Below, piece after piece: positions 15,833 to 24,961 of a DNA stretch of 64,000 nt. The stretch is taken from the NCBI GenBank assembly GCA_043819345.1, contig JBDREX010000010.1:62001-126000 (forward strand), in the 5' to 3' direction. Both the position numbers and the translations under genes were made by a program. Below the pieces are notes generated by a model. That model was given only the letters and a program-made list of their open reading frames with translations, had not been told where the DNA came from and searched no databases. The stretch is from CAYRDK01 sp043819345 (GTDB lineage: Bacteria; Omnitrophota; Gorgyraeia; Velamenicoccales; Velamenicoccaceae). Every line of letters begins with the position of its first letter. Within the stretch, counting starts at the first letter, position 1.

Positions 15833-16987
15833 TTACTTGGACAACCTTTCTTGGGCAGCTAAAATAATCTTTTCAGCTTTTTTAGCACCTATGCCCTTCA
15901 CTTGAGTCAACTGCTCAACGGTCGCGTCTTTTATCTTTTCTAAGGTATCAAAGCCAGCATCCATAAGAGCATCAAGGGCTTTTCCACCAATACCATCAAG
16001 CATCATTTCGGCTTTTGCTTTTTTAGCTTCTTCTTTTTCCTGCACAATCTCTTCTCTGGTACGAATATCCAGATCCCATCCAATCAGACGAGATGCCAAA
16101 CGAACATTCTGCCCATGTTTGCCAATAGATAAAGAAAGCTGATCATCTGGAACAATAATCTGAGCTCTTTTTGCGCTCTTATCCAGCCTAATCTCGGTAA
16201 TCTTAGCCGGAGAAAGAGAGGCAGCAATATACTCTTTTAAATCATCGCTCCAACGGATAATATCGATCTTTTCCCCTTGTAGCTCTGTCACAATATCTTT
16301 CACTCGCGAGCCACGCATCCCAACACAAGCGCCCACACAATCAACCTTTTCATCTTTTGACCAAACAGCGATTTTAGTACGCTCCCCAGCTTCACGAGAA
16401 ATAGATTTAACCTCCACAATACCCTCATAGATTTCAGGCACTTCCAACTCAAATAATTTTTTTACAAACAAAGGGCTTGTCCTGGAAAGGATAATCTGTG
16501 GCCCTTTAACATCACGACGTACTTCTAAAACATAAGCCCGTATCCTCTGCCCTTGCCTAAAATCATCTCGAGGAGACTGCTCCCTCTTTGGCATAAGCGC
16601 TTCTGTTTTTCCAAGGAGGTCAATGACAATATTTCCCTTATCAAAACGGTAAACCGTACCACTGGCAATATCTCCAATTTTCGCGCTGAATTCATGAAAA
16701 ATAACATCCTTTTCAGCCTCACGAATTTTCTGAATAATCACCTGCTTAGCCGTCTGAGCCGCAATCCGCCCAAAATCAACGGACTTTACCTCTTCGTCAT
16801 TTAAAAAAGCCTTAATGCTGCCATCTTCCTTACTTATGGTAACATGGATATTTTCATTTGTCTTAATGCTTAAAGCCTTTTTAACCGCACTCACCATGGC
16901 CGATTCTACAGCCGCAATCAGCACTTCTTTTTTGATGCCTCTTTCTCTTTCAATATGATCTAAAATTGCCAACAATTCACCACTCAT
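15833..16987 (-). CDS. nusA: transcription termination/antitermination factor NusA
   Basis: NusA binds RNA polymerase and modulates pausing and termination. The 384 residues hold the N-terminal RNAP-binding domain (IEREKGI-type start, ALIAAVESAMVSAVKKAL region). An S1 domain (ASGTVYRFDKGNIVIDL) and two KH domains follow; CVGMRGSRVKDIVTELQGEKIDI and IGKHGQNVRLASRL are visible as VGMRGSRVK and GKHGQNVRLA. A C-terminal helix-hairpin-helix (VKGIGAKKAEKI) closes the protein. It overlaps rimP by 4 bp (ATGA). Confidence 0.97.
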   Translation of the reverse strand: MSGELLAILDHIERERGIKKEVLIAAVESAMVSAVKKALSIKTNENIHVTISKEDGSIKAFLNDEEVKSVDFGRIAAQTAKQVIIQKIREAEKDVIFHEFSAKIGDIASGTVYRFDKGNIVIDLLGKTEALMPKREQSPRDDFRQGQRIRAYVLEVRRDVKGPQIILSRTSPLFVKKLFELEVPEIYEGIVEVKSISREAGERTKIAVWSKDEKVDCVGACVGMRGSRVKDIVTELQGEKIDIIRWSDDLKEYIAASLSPAKITEIRLDKSAKRAQIIVPDDQLSLSIGKHGQNVRLASRLIGWDLDIRTREEIVQEKEEAKKAKAEMMLDGIGGKALDALMDAGFDTLEKIKDATVEQLTQVKGIGAKKAEKIILAAQERLSK

Positions 16988-17460
16988 AAAATCACCTGCT
17001 TTGCTTTATTTACCTTATTTAAAGGTATCTCTATTGTTTTTATCTCTTTTTTTTTCATTGTTTTTATAACTACTTTATCTATATCGACAGATTCAACAAT
17101 ACCTCTGTGTTCAACCCTGCCGGATACCGCTTCTTTCAAAAACACGTTCACCTCTCTTCCTTTCACACGCAAAAAATCCGAATACACTACCAATGGCCTA
17201 TCTATTCCCGGAGAAGAAACATCCAGCATATAATCATCTGTTAAATAACCAGACTGCTCTATGACTTCTGCCAGATCCCTGCCAAGACCGGCGCATTCGT
17301 CAATTGTTATACCACCTTCTGTCCTATCAGCCAATACTTCAAAAATCAGACGCCCATGATGATCTTTAAATAGCCTCATATCAACAAGCACAAAACCTTT
17401 TTGCTCCAAAAAAGAAACAAATAAGGGTTTTAATTTTAAAACAACTTCTGAGCGATCCAT
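16984..17460 (-). CDS. rimP: ribosome maturation factor RimP
   Basis: RimP helps assemble the 30S subunit. The 158-residue protein carries GGITIDECAGLGRDLAEVIEQSG and the family signature LDVSSPGIDRPL. The C-terminal SH3-like barrel contains EHRGIVESVDIDKVVI. The rimP-nusA-infB order and the 4-bp overlap with nusA are the standard arrangement. Confidence 0.95.
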   Translation of the reverse strand: MDRSEVVLKLKPLFVSFLEQKGFVLVDMRLFKDHHGRLIFEVLADRTEGGITIDECAGLGRDLAEVIEQSGYLTDDYMLDVSSPGIDRPLVVYSDFLRVKGREVNVFLKEAVSGRVEHRGIVESVDIDKVVIKTMKKKEIKTIEIPLNKVNKAKQVIL

Positions 17461-17507
17461 CTATTTACACAATCCTCTTCTTAGTCTTCTTAAACACCAA
17501 TATATCC

Positions 17508-18773
17508 TCAAGCCTTAAAAAAAACTTCCGGATCAAAATCCAATTCTCTGAATTTTTTTAAAAAGAGAGGTACATGTCCAGTTGATTTTATTTCAAACAA
17601 GAAATTATCGCCTTCCTGCCTTCTTTCTAAAGCATAAATATCTTTTAACGTGTACTCTTGCGCATTTTCCTTCATGACCTCAGAAACAGAGATGGCTTTA
17701 CGCGAACCATCTGAGAATCTATCAACTAAAACAACCAGGTCAATCGCAGAAATAATCTGACGTTTTATTAATTCCGGAGAAACATTTAAGCTTCCCATCA
17801 TAGCCATCGTTTCAAGCCTTAATAACGCATCCAGGGCTGTGTTGGCATGTAACGTTGTCATAGAACCGACCCTGCCAATATTCATGCACTGCAACATATC
17901 CAGGGCTTCTTCACCTCTAACTTCACCAATAATAACTCTATCCGGCCGCATATGCAAAGCATTGCGAACAAGATCTCTGATTGTAATCTCACCTTTTCCT
18001 TCAATATTAGGCGGCCTTGTCTCAAGAGCCACGCGATGTTTATTCTCCATGCGCAACTCTAATGTATCCTCGATGGTAATCACGCGCTCCAGATCAGGAA
18101 TATAAGAAGCCAATACATTTAAAATAGTAGTCTTTCCGGAACCCGGCCCGCCAACCATAACAATATTCAAATGGTTCTTTACGCAACTTTTTAGAAAACG
18201 GGCAATCTTTTCGGTTATCGTGCCACGTGCAATAAGATCCTGAACCCCTAAAACCTTATGATGCGTTTTCCTTATTGTCAAAGCCGGCCCATATGGCGCA
18301 ACAGGAGCACGCACAATATTTAACCGTGAACCATCCGGAAGCCGCGCATCAACATATGGCTCGAATTCCGTCGCACGCCGACCCGTAGGAGACAAAATCC
18401 TCTCTATATAGAAATACAACTGTGCTTCATCATCAAATATAACATCCGTTTTTTGTAACTTTCCTTCTCTCTCAACAAAAACTTCCTTTGGGCCATTAAC
18501 CATAATTTCCCAGACGCCTGGATCTTTTATCAAGCGATCAATTGGACCAAGGCCGAAAATTTCATTGATAATTTCTTCTGTAATAAAACGCCTCAAGCCA
18601 TCATCAATATGGCCTTCCATCTTAGAATGAACAACACCATCAAGCGCCAATTCAATCTGTCTGCGAACAAGTTCTTCATCAGCCTTATCGCCCAACGAAC
18701 TTTTTTTAACACGGGCCATAATCTTTGATCGCACCTCTTCTTTAACCTGTTGAATCTTATCAAGCTTGTCCAT
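17508..18773 (-). CDS. cpaF: CpaF/TadA-type secretion ATPase, paralogue 1
   Basis: The 421-residue protein has the CpaF N-terminal domain (GLGPIDRLIKDPGVWEIMVNG), FVDARLPDGSRLNI-type segment (here YVDARLPDGSRLNIV), Walker A GGPGSGKT, TIEDTLELR, ETRPPNIEGKGEITIRDLVRNALHMRPDRVIIGEVRG and TTLHANT. CpaF/TadA hexamers power Tad/Flp pilus assembly. I started at the ATG preceded by AGGGAGAG; an upstream GTG/TTG-type extension runs through repeat words. No tadB/tadC or pilin gene adjoins it, only proS and a second cpaF. Confidence 0.9.
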   Translation of the reverse strand: MDKLDKIQQVKEEVRSKIMARVKKSSLGDKADEELVRRQIELALDGVVHSKMEGHIDDGLRRFITEEIINEIFGLGPIDRLIKDPGVWEIMVNGPKEVFVEREGKLQKTDVIFDDEAQLYFYIERILSPTGRRATEFEPYVDARLPDGSRLNIVRAPVAPYGPALTIRKTHHKVLGVQDLIARGTITEKIARFLKSCVKNHLNIVMVGGPGSGKTTILNVLASYIPDLERVITIEDTLELRMENKHRVALETRPPNIEGKGEITIRDLVRNALHMRPDRVIIGEVRGEEALDMLQCMNIGRVGSMTTLHANTALDALLRLETMAMMGSLNVSPELIKRQIISAIDLVVLVDRFSDGSRKAISVSEVMKENAQEYTLKDIYALERRQEGDNFLFEIKSTGHVPLFLKKFRELDFDPEVFFKA

Positions 18774-18791
18774 TGTACTCTCCCTTAATGT

Positions 18792-18858
18792 ATTAGCAGG
18801 TTGGCGAGCATCCGCATTTGCAGGTTTAACCCGTAAACAAATCCGCAAACCCGATAAC
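18792..18858. repeat. octamer-word inverted-repeat element (GTTNRCGR family)
   Basis: The left words ATTAGCAG, GTTGGCGA, GCATCCGC and ATTTGCAG face right words CCGCAAAC and CCGATAAC of the complementary type, with CCGTAAAC between them. It lies between the proS stop and the start of the first cpaF. Its words match those at 10571-10649 and 54902-54972. Confidence 0.75.
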
Positions 18859-18859
18859 T

Positions 18860-20128
18860 CTATAACGCCCTACTAAATATCCTACCCAAACTCTTACAAG
18901 CTTCTTCTAACAAATCCTGAGCATCTATATCTTTGGAATCAATGGCATTTCTACGTTTTAATTCAATCTTTTTCTCTTGCAACCACTTACGGCCTAAAGT
19001 GATACGCAGAGGGATTCCCAACAAATCCGCATCTTTAAATTTTACACCCGCGCGCTCATCCCTGTCATCTAAAAAGACGCTCAGCCCAGCTTCCTTAAAG
19101 AGGTGATAGATTTCCTTGGATTTCTCCCATATCTGTGACTCAGAGATATTCACCGGAATAATAACAACGTCAAAGGGAGAAACCTCCAGAGGCCAAATAA
19201 TACCATTGGCATCATGATTTTGTTCAATAATCGCGCTTATAAGACGACTAACGCCAATGCCATAACAGCCCATCTGAACAACATTGCTATTTCCATTTTC
19301 ATCTAAAAATTTTACACCCAAAACCTGGGAATACTTCTGTCCTAACTGAAAAATATGCCCTACTTCTAATGCTGTGATTTTCTGCATATCCTGCTGACAA
19401 TGAGGGCAATTATCAACTTTTGCATCCAAAGCACTTTTTACTTCACCGCAGGTAGAGCACTTATACAAAACGTCTTCGCCACTTTCAGCCGGCACCATAA
19501 ATTCATGAGAAACATCCCCGCCAATGACACCGGAATCGGCTTTCATGCAAATAAACGAGAGCCCACAGCGCTTAAAAATATTTTCATAAGCATGCCGCAT
19601 CTTTTCATAAATCTCATTTAAACCTTTCTGATCACGGTCAAAACTATAGGCATCTTTCATAATAAATTCGCAGCTACGCACTATTCCGAACCTTGGCCTC
19701 ATTTCATCACGGTATTTAGTCTGTATCTGATATAAAACAAAAGGTAAATCTCTGTAAGATTTTACAAAGTTCGCCGCCAATTCCGTAATCACCTCTTCAT
19801 GCGTAGGCCCTAAGCATAATTTTCTGGATTTACGATCAGAAAAGCGAAACATCGTTTCGCCCATCAGTTCATCTCTGCCGGTCTTCTGCCATAACTCAAG
19901 AGGCTGCAAACCCGGCAACAAGAGCTCCTGTGCTCCACAAGCATCCATCTCCTGACGAATAATATTTTCAATCTTTGAAAGAACCCTGAAACCATACGGT
20001 AAATAAGAATAAACCCCGGCCACCAACATGCGAACCATGTTCGTTCGCAGCATCAACTTATGGCTTATGCTTTCAGCGCTCTCAGGCGCTTCTTTTAAAG
20101 TAGAAATAAATGATTTTGTCCAAAACAT
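18860..20128 (-). CDS. proS: prolyl-tRNA synthetase, compact form without the INS editing domain
   Basis: ProRS charges tRNA-Pro. The 422 residues have class II motif 1, motif 2 (QIQTKYRDEMRPRFGIVRSCEFIMKDAYSF), motif 3 (MGCYGIGVSRLISAIIE) and an anticodon-binding domain (DDRDERAGVKFKDADLLGIP). Bacterial-type ProRS usually has about 570 residues, with a 180-residue INS domain that deacylates Ala-tRNA-Pro. Here that stretch is replaced by about 35 residues with two CxxC pairs (C224/C227, C241/C244), a probable zinc knuckle. It sits in the ispG-proS neighbourhood, flanked by cpaF genes. Confidence 0.95.
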   Translation of the reverse strand: MFWTKSFISTLKEAPESAESISHKLMLRTNMVRMLVAGVYSYLPYGFRVLSKIENIIRQEMDACGAQELLLPGLQPLELWQKTGRDELMGETMFRFSDRKSRKLCLGPTHEEVITELAANFVKSYRDLPFVLYQIQTKYRDEMRPRFGIVRSCEFIMKDAYSFDRDQKGLNEIYEKMRHAYENIFKRCGLSFICMKADSGVIGGDVSHEFMVPAESGEDVLYKCSTCGEVKSALDAKVDNCPHCQQDMQKITALEVGHIFQLGQKYSQVLGVKFLDENGNSNVVQMGCYGIGVSRLISAIIEQNHDANGIIWPLEVSPFDVVIIPVNISESQIWEKSKEIYHLFKEAGLSVFLDDRDERAGVKFKDADLLGIPLRITLGRKWLQEKKIELKRRNAIDSKDIDAQDLLEEACKSLGRIFSRAL

Positions 20129-20187
20129 ACAACACCCTGGTTAATTCTCCAAGCCCTCGATAACAAAAATTTTGCCGCTCCTATATC

Positions 20188-21456
20188 CTACTCAGTAGCT
20201 TGAAAAATTTCTGACGGCAAATTAATGCCTCTTAGTTTAAAACGAGAATAAAAATCCGGTACTACTCCCCCTGTTTTCCATCTGCCCATCACACTTTGAT
20301 CATTCTCAGAAATTCCCGTAATCTCATAAGAAAACAAATCTCTTAGGGCGACTTCATCATTTTCCATGCCAACAACTTCGGAAATATGCGTTATCTTTCG
20401 CTTGCCGTCACAAAGCTGTTCCTGCATAACAATTAAATCAATCGCGTTAGCGATCTGACGCCGAATAGCCCATAAAGGAATCGCGGAATTTGATGTAATA
20501 ATCATTGTTTCTATGCGCGAAATCACATCCTCCGGAGAACTGGCATGTAAAACAGCTAAAGAACCTGCATGGCCGCTGCTAATAGCCTGCAACATCTCAA
20601 GAGCTTCGCCTCCCCTAATCTCTCCTAATATAATCCTATCAGGCCTCATGCGCAAAGAATTTTTGAATAGCTCTTTAATCGGTATCTCACCCTTGCCTTC
20701 CACATTTGGTGGCCTGGTTTCCAAGGGCACAACATGCCTTTGTTTAAGCCGCAATTCAGAGGTATCTTCTATCGTAATAATGCGCTCGTGACCAGAAATA
20801 TAACTAGAAATAACATTTAAAGTTGTCGTTTTGCCAACACCCGTAGCTCCGGCAAAAATAATATTTAATTTAGCTTTTACAGCAGCTATCAAAAAATCGG
20901 ACATATGCTGTGTTAACGTATCGCGCTTCAACAAATCTTCCATCGTAGCGATCTCACGCAAAAACTTACGAATCGTAATAACCGGCCCCAAAAGAGACAG
21001 CGGTGGTAAAATAATGTTAACACGGGAACCGTCTGGTAATGACGCGTCAACAAAAGGAGAGGATTCATCAACTCTCCTTTGTGTTGGTGCCATGATCTTC
21101 TCTATCGTCTGCGCAAGATGCCTCTGATTCTCAAACTTAATGTCCGTCAAAATCATTTCGCCATCTTTTTCCATATACACATAATCCTGGCCATTAACCA
21201 TAATCTCTGTAACACTGGGATCATTTAAAAGCGGCGTCAACGGACCAAACCCTACAACCTCATCCATCAACTCATTAGCAATCTTATTTTTTTCTTCATC
21301 AGAAAGCGAAATACGTTCAAGAGCAACAACATTTTCAATCGCTTTCTGAACTTCCTTCCTAAGCCTTTCATGATTAACAGGCGCTTTTTCTTTTCTGCCA
21401 AAAAAATAATCCCCGGAGGCTAACTGCTGACGCACCTTCTCTTTAATATCTCTCAT
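20188..21456 (-). CDS. cpaF: CpaF/TadA-type secretion ATPase, paralogue 2
   Basis: This is a second 422-residue CpaF homologue: VGFGPLTPLLNDPSVTEIMVNG, SPFVDASLPDGSRVNI, Walker A GATGVGKT, TIEDTSELRL, NVEGKGEIPIKELFKNSLRMRPDRIILGEIRGGEA and LAVLHASSPED. It is clearly paralogous to the neighbour beyond proS but not a recent copy, as many positions differ. Its ATG overlaps the ispG stop (TAATG) and GGGAGG precedes it. Like paralogue 1 it has no Tad membrane partners here. A role in a pilus or secretion machine encoded elsewhere is inference. Confidence 0.9.
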   Translation of the reverse strand: MRDIKEKVRQQLASGDYFFGRKEKAPVNHERLRKEVQKAIENVVALERISLSDEEKNKIANELMDEVVGFGPLTPLLNDPSVTEIMVNGQDYVYMEKDGEMILTDIKFENQRHLAQTIEKIMAPTQRRVDESSPFVDASLPDGSRVNIILPPLSLLGPVITIRKFLREIATMEDLLKRDTLTQHMSDFLIAAVKAKLNIIFAGATGVGKTTTLNVISSYISGHERIITIEDTSELRLKQRHVVPLETRPPNVEGKGEIPIKELFKNSLRMRPDRIILGEIRGGEALEMLQAISSGHAGSLAVLHASSPEDVISRIETMIITSNSAIPLWAIRRQIANAIDLIVMQEQLCDGKRKITHISEVVGMENDEVALRDLFSYEITGISENDQSVMGRWKTGGVVPDFYSRFKLRGINLPSEIFQATE

Positions 21457-22538
21457 TAGATTTTCCTCCCTGCAATATCCTTTTTCAACATCACAAAAAG
21501 CTTTTTCTCTGCCTCATCTAAAGGAACTGTGCCAATAATCTTACCTTTCTTAAATAAAATAGCCTTATGCTTAGAAAAAGCGATACCCAAAGTTGCCTCT
21601 TTCGCCTCTCCCGGGCCATTGACCACACATCCCATAAGCGCTATCTTGTAATTACGCAAATGATAACGTTCTTGGAGGCTCAAATCTTTCAATAAACCCT
21701 CAAAACCAGCGGCTTTTTTAGGCAAATCAACTTCACAGCGGCCGCAAGTAGGACAGCATATCCACTCTGGTCCAAACGATCGCAACCCTAAACTATTGAG
21801 CATGACTTGAGCGGCAAGAACTTCCTGGGCAGGATCACCCAACAAAGACACCCTTATTGTATCACCAATCCCCTGAAATAACAACACCCCAATCCCTATG
21901 CTCGACTTAATCACACCATCTAAAGGAAGGCCTGTTGCTGTTACCCCAACATGTAGTGGATAGTCACAAACACCGGCCAGTTTACTATAAGCGGCCACCG
22001 TATTCAAAATATCCGACCCCTTTAAGGAAATAACAATATCATAAAACCCCTGCTTTTCAAATAACTTAAGATAATCCAATACACTTTTTACCAATGCAGA
22101 GGTCATATCTCTTGCCTTTATTCTCAGAGACCCTGAATTAGCTCCAACACGAATAGGAATATGAGCGTTTTTTGCAGCAGCAATGACCTCTTTTATCTCC
22201 TGCGTTTTATAAATATTCCCGGGATTCAATCTAACTTTGTCAACACCAGCATCAATCGCAGTCAAAGCTAAACGATAGTCAAAGTGAATATCGGCAACAA
22301 TAGGAACTTTAACCTGGCGCTTAATGTGTGCAATAGCCAAAGCATCGGACTGATTCTCTACAGCAAGACGTACAATATCACAGCCAATATCCGCAAGTTT
22401 TATAATCTGAGGCACGGCCGCCTTCAAATCCCTGGCTTTAGCTTTAAGCATGGATTGGATAGCAATCGGCTGGCCGCAACCAATTTTGACATTTCCAATT
22501 CTTACACAGCGCGTTTTCCTTCTGGAGATCTTTTTCAT
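21456..22538 (-). CDS. ispG: 4-hydroxy-3-methylbut-2-en-1-yl diphosphate synthase
   Basis: IspG (GcpE) makes HMBPP from MEcPP in the MEP isoprenoid pathway, using a [4Fe-4S] cluster. The 360 residues have VADIHFDYRLAL, DKVRLNPGN, the cluster motif CPTCGRCEVDL, and GCVVNGPGEAKEATLGIAF with the glutamate that completes cluster binding. It lies 6 bp downstream of rseP and overlaps the second cpaF by one base. Dxr in the same cluster supplies an earlier step. Confidence 0.96.
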   Translation of the reverse strand: MKKISRRKTRCVRIGNVKIGCGQPIAIQSMLKAKARDLKAAVPQIIKLADIGCDIVRLAVENQSDALAIAHIKRQVKVPIVADIHFDYRLALTAIDAGVDKVRLNPGNIYKTQEIKEVIAAAKNAHIPIRVGANSGSLRIKARDMTSALVKSVLDYLKLFEKQGFYDIVISLKGSDILNTVAAYSKLAGVCDYPLHVGVTATGLPLDGVIKSSIGIGVLLFQGIGDTIRVSLLGDPAQEVLAAQVMLNSLGLRSFGPEWICCPTCGRCEVDLPKKAAGFEGLLKDLSLQERYHLRNYKIALMGCVVNGPGEAKEATLGIAFSKHKAILFKKGKIIGTVPLDEAEKKLFVMLKKDIAGRKI

Positions 22539-22544
22539 CTTTAC

Positions 22545-23642
22545 CTACTTACCTGCCACTGAACCAGCATGGCCTGAGAAATGATACACAATTTTATCCC
22601 AATAGCCATAGCGTATAAAATCGTTAAAGAATATAAAAACCGCCAGAATGATTAAAAAGCTCATGCCCACATTATTGATGGCGTTCTCCAGTTTAAAACT
22701 CAACCGTTTCTTCCTAATTTTTTCAAGGCCGGCTAAAAAGATATGTCCTCCGTCTAAAATCGGCAACGGCAACAAATTAAAAACAGCCAGACTCATACTC
22801 AAAATACCGATCACATGCAAAACAGCTGAAAACCCCATCTTCACCGCATTGGATGTAATGAAAAATATCCCTAAAGGGCCTGTTACAGATTCTTTAAAAG
22901 ACATCGTACCAATAACAATATAAAAAATCGCTGTTAAAGTCATCTTTGTCATCTCAAATAAATTCTGCGCGGCCTTAATCAAAGCTAACCAAAACCCATA
23001 GCGTACTTTTATAACCTCATCCGAAGGCTTAATGCCAATCAAACCGACTTCCTGTTTTTTTCCCAAAATCGTTTCAACCTCCTTCATTTGAGGCGTCAAC
23101 TCTAAATCAAACTCTTCCTTACCACGCTCAACCTTTAAACTAAGCGTCTGGCCCTTCTTCTCGCGAATCTTTCTGGCAAGATCATCCCAGAATTCAACAC
23201 TTGTGCCATCCACCTCAATAATTTTATCGCCGATTTTAAACCCGGCAACCTGTGCCGGCATCCCCGAAATTAACTCCCCAACTGTAGTCGTAAGCTTCGG
23301 ATACCCAAGAAAAAAAACCATCCATAAACATAAAAAAGCCAACACATAATTAAAAAAAGGGCCCGCGAAAATAACACGCGCCCTCTGGCCCGGAGAGCGT
23401 GAAAAAAATTCATCAGACGCGCCTTGACATTCCTCCATGCTATCACCAGCCATCTTAATATAGCCTCCAAATGGAATAATACATAACAAATACTCTGTGT
23501 CACCGATCTTCTTGGAGATCAGTTTCGGCCCGAAACCTAAAGAAAATTTCTCGACCCGTATTCCAAGGCGCTTAGCCGCAATAAAATGCCCTAATTCGTG
23601 CACAAAAATCAAAATACTCAAAATGAGAATAAAAATAATCAT
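22545..23642 (-). CDS. rseP: RseP-family site-2 membrane metalloprotease
   Basis: The 365-residue intramembrane zinc protease starts with the HELGH motif in IFVHELGHFIAAKRLG. It has one PDZ domain (ISGMPAQVAGFKIGDKIIEVDG) and the distal zinc ligand motif NLLPLPILDGGHI. Membrane helices lie at about 1-20, 100-120, 265-290 and 330-350. Such proteases cut anti-sigma factors or signal-peptide remnants. It sits between dxr and ispG, as in many genomes; E. coli RseP has two PDZ domains, this has one. Confidence 0.93.
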   Translation of the reverse strand: MIIFILILSILIFVHELGHFIAAKRLGIRVEKFSLGFGPKLISKKIGDTEYLLCIIPFGGYIKMAGDSMEECQGASDEFFSRSPGQRARVIFAGPFFNYVLAFLCLWMVFFLGYPKLTTTVGELISGMPAQVAGFKIGDKIIEVDGTSVEFWDDLARKIREKKGQTLSLKVERGKEEFDLELTPQMKEVETILGKKQEVGLIGIKPSDEVIKVRYGFWLALIKAAQNLFEMTKMTLTAIFYIVIGTMSFKESVTGPLGIFFITSNAVKMGFSAVLHVIGILSMSLAVFNLLPLPILDGGHIFLAGLEKIRKKRLSFKLENAINNVGMSFLIILAVFIFFNDFIRYGYWDKIVYHFSGHAGSVAGK

Positions 23643-23657
23643 TTTTTAAAACCTTTC

Positions 23658-24824
23658 CTATTGATATAATTCAACCCGCTTAGCCGCACTCAAGCGCGCG
23701 GATCTGTCTGCTCCAAATATCTCTTCTAAAGAAGAGGTTTCTTTGGAAAAATTACCCTCTTTTAAAACCCCTTCAACAATTTTCGGAATGTTTACAAAAG
23801 TGATCTTCCCGGATAAAAACGCTTCAACAGCAACCTCATTCGCAGCATTGAGCGCACAAGGCGCCATCCCACCCAAGCGAGCCGCCTCAAACGCCAGATC
23901 CAAACAAGGAAATTTATGATTATCTGGTTTTGAGAATGATAAATCCGGACATGTAAAAAGATCCAGTGCCAGGTGCCTATTAGCCCAGCGTTCAGGATAC
24001 GTTAAAGCATACTGGATAGGCAACCTCATATCCGTAATACCCATCTGAGCCATAAGCGAGCCATCAACAAATTCAACCAAAGAATGAATCAGAGCCTGAC
24101 GATGAACTAAAACATCTATTTTTTCCAAACTCAGATTGAAAAGTTTTTGCGCCTCAATCACTTCCAATCCTTTGTTCATGAGGGTTGCTGAATCAACAGT
24201 AATCTTTTGCCCCATCTTCCAGCGCGGATGAGCCAATACTTTTTCTCGTGATACTTTTTTCAGCTGGGCTGCAGTATAATCTATTAAGGGGCCGCCAGAA
24301 GCGGTTAAATACACCTTCTCCACCATGCCAAGATCATAGCCTTCTAAACACTGAAATATTGCGCTTTGCTCGCTGTCAATCGGGATAATCAGCACCCCAT
24401 TCTGTCGCGCGCGACGCATCACAATATCACCTGCAACAACCAAAGACTCTTTGTTAGCCAAAGCTACCGTTTTTTTTGCATCAATCGCACTCAATAATGG
24501 CAGGATAGCATCTGTGCCAACAATCGCTACTAAAACCATATCAACATTCTTCAGAGAAGCCAGCTGACAAACACCATCTAAAGAAGCTAAGACCTTTACC
24601 TTTTTTCCTGCGGCCGTCTTGAACTCTTTAGCCTTCGCTTCATTGCGCACGGCCACATATTCAGGCTTAAATTCATCAACATAGCGCATTAGGCTACCAA
24701 TACTGCTATTAACAGATAATCCTACAACACGAAATCTATCTTTATGCTGACGAATAACACTTAAAGTGCTTTCGCCAATCGAACCGCTCGCCCCTAAAAT
24801 AACAATATTTTTTTTACCCGCCAC
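23658..24824 (-). CDS. dxr: 1-deoxy-D-xylulose 5-phosphate reductoisomerase
   Basis: Dxr makes MEP from DXP using NADPH, the first committed MEP step. The 388 residues hold the nucleotide loop ILGASGSIGEST, ANKESLVVAG, IPIDSEQSAIFQCL, TASGGPL and HPRWKMGQKITVDSATLMNKGLEVIEA. The start is GTG, as no ATG precedes the family N-terminus; GAGGGG lies upstream. A hairpin lies in its leader. Confidence 0.96.
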   Translation of the reverse strand: MAGKKNIVILGASGSIGESTLSVIRQHKDRFRVVGLSVNSSIGSLMRYVDEFKPEYVAVRNEAKAKEFKTAAGKKVKVLASLDGVCQLASLKNVDMVLVAIVGTDAILPLLSAIDAKKTVALANKESLVVAGDIVMRRARQNGVLIIPIDSEQSAIFQCLEGYDLGMVEKVYLTASGGPLIDYTAAQLKKVSREKVLAHPRWKMGQKITVDSATLMNKGLEVIEAQKLFNLSLEKIDVLVHRQALIHSLVEFVDGSLMAQMGITDMRLPIQYALTYPERWANRHLALDLFTCPDLSFSKPDNHKFPCLDLAFEAARLGGMAPCALNAANEVAVEAFLSGKITFVNIPKIVEGVLKEGNFSKETSSLEEIFGADRSARLSAAKRVELYQ

Positions 24825-24844
24825 TATGGAACCCCTCTTTAAAC

Positions 24845-24875
24845 TTTCGCCTAAAGGTTCCTTTCTTTAGCGAAA
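24845..24875 (-). other. hairpin in the dxr leader
   Basis: TTTCGC pairs with GCGAAA and TAAAG with CTTTA around an 8-base loop with one bulged base, an 11-bp stem. No T-run follows on the minus strand, so a terminator is unlikely. The arm word CTTTAGCGAAAT also occurs at about 1179-1190 in the rplS-rnhB gap, which hints at a small dispersed repeat. Confidence 0.6.
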
Positions 24876-24961
24876 TACTTTAATAACCAATTCTCTGTTA
24901 ATCTAAAAACCAAACATCAAAGACAGCTTAGAAAAACATTTCCCCATCTAGATGCGTTCTA

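Noticed and set aside
18774..18848. 25-residue extension of the first CpaF
   Set aside because: It is translated from the octamer-word element and has no family similarity; AGGGAGAG precedes the ATG at 18773.
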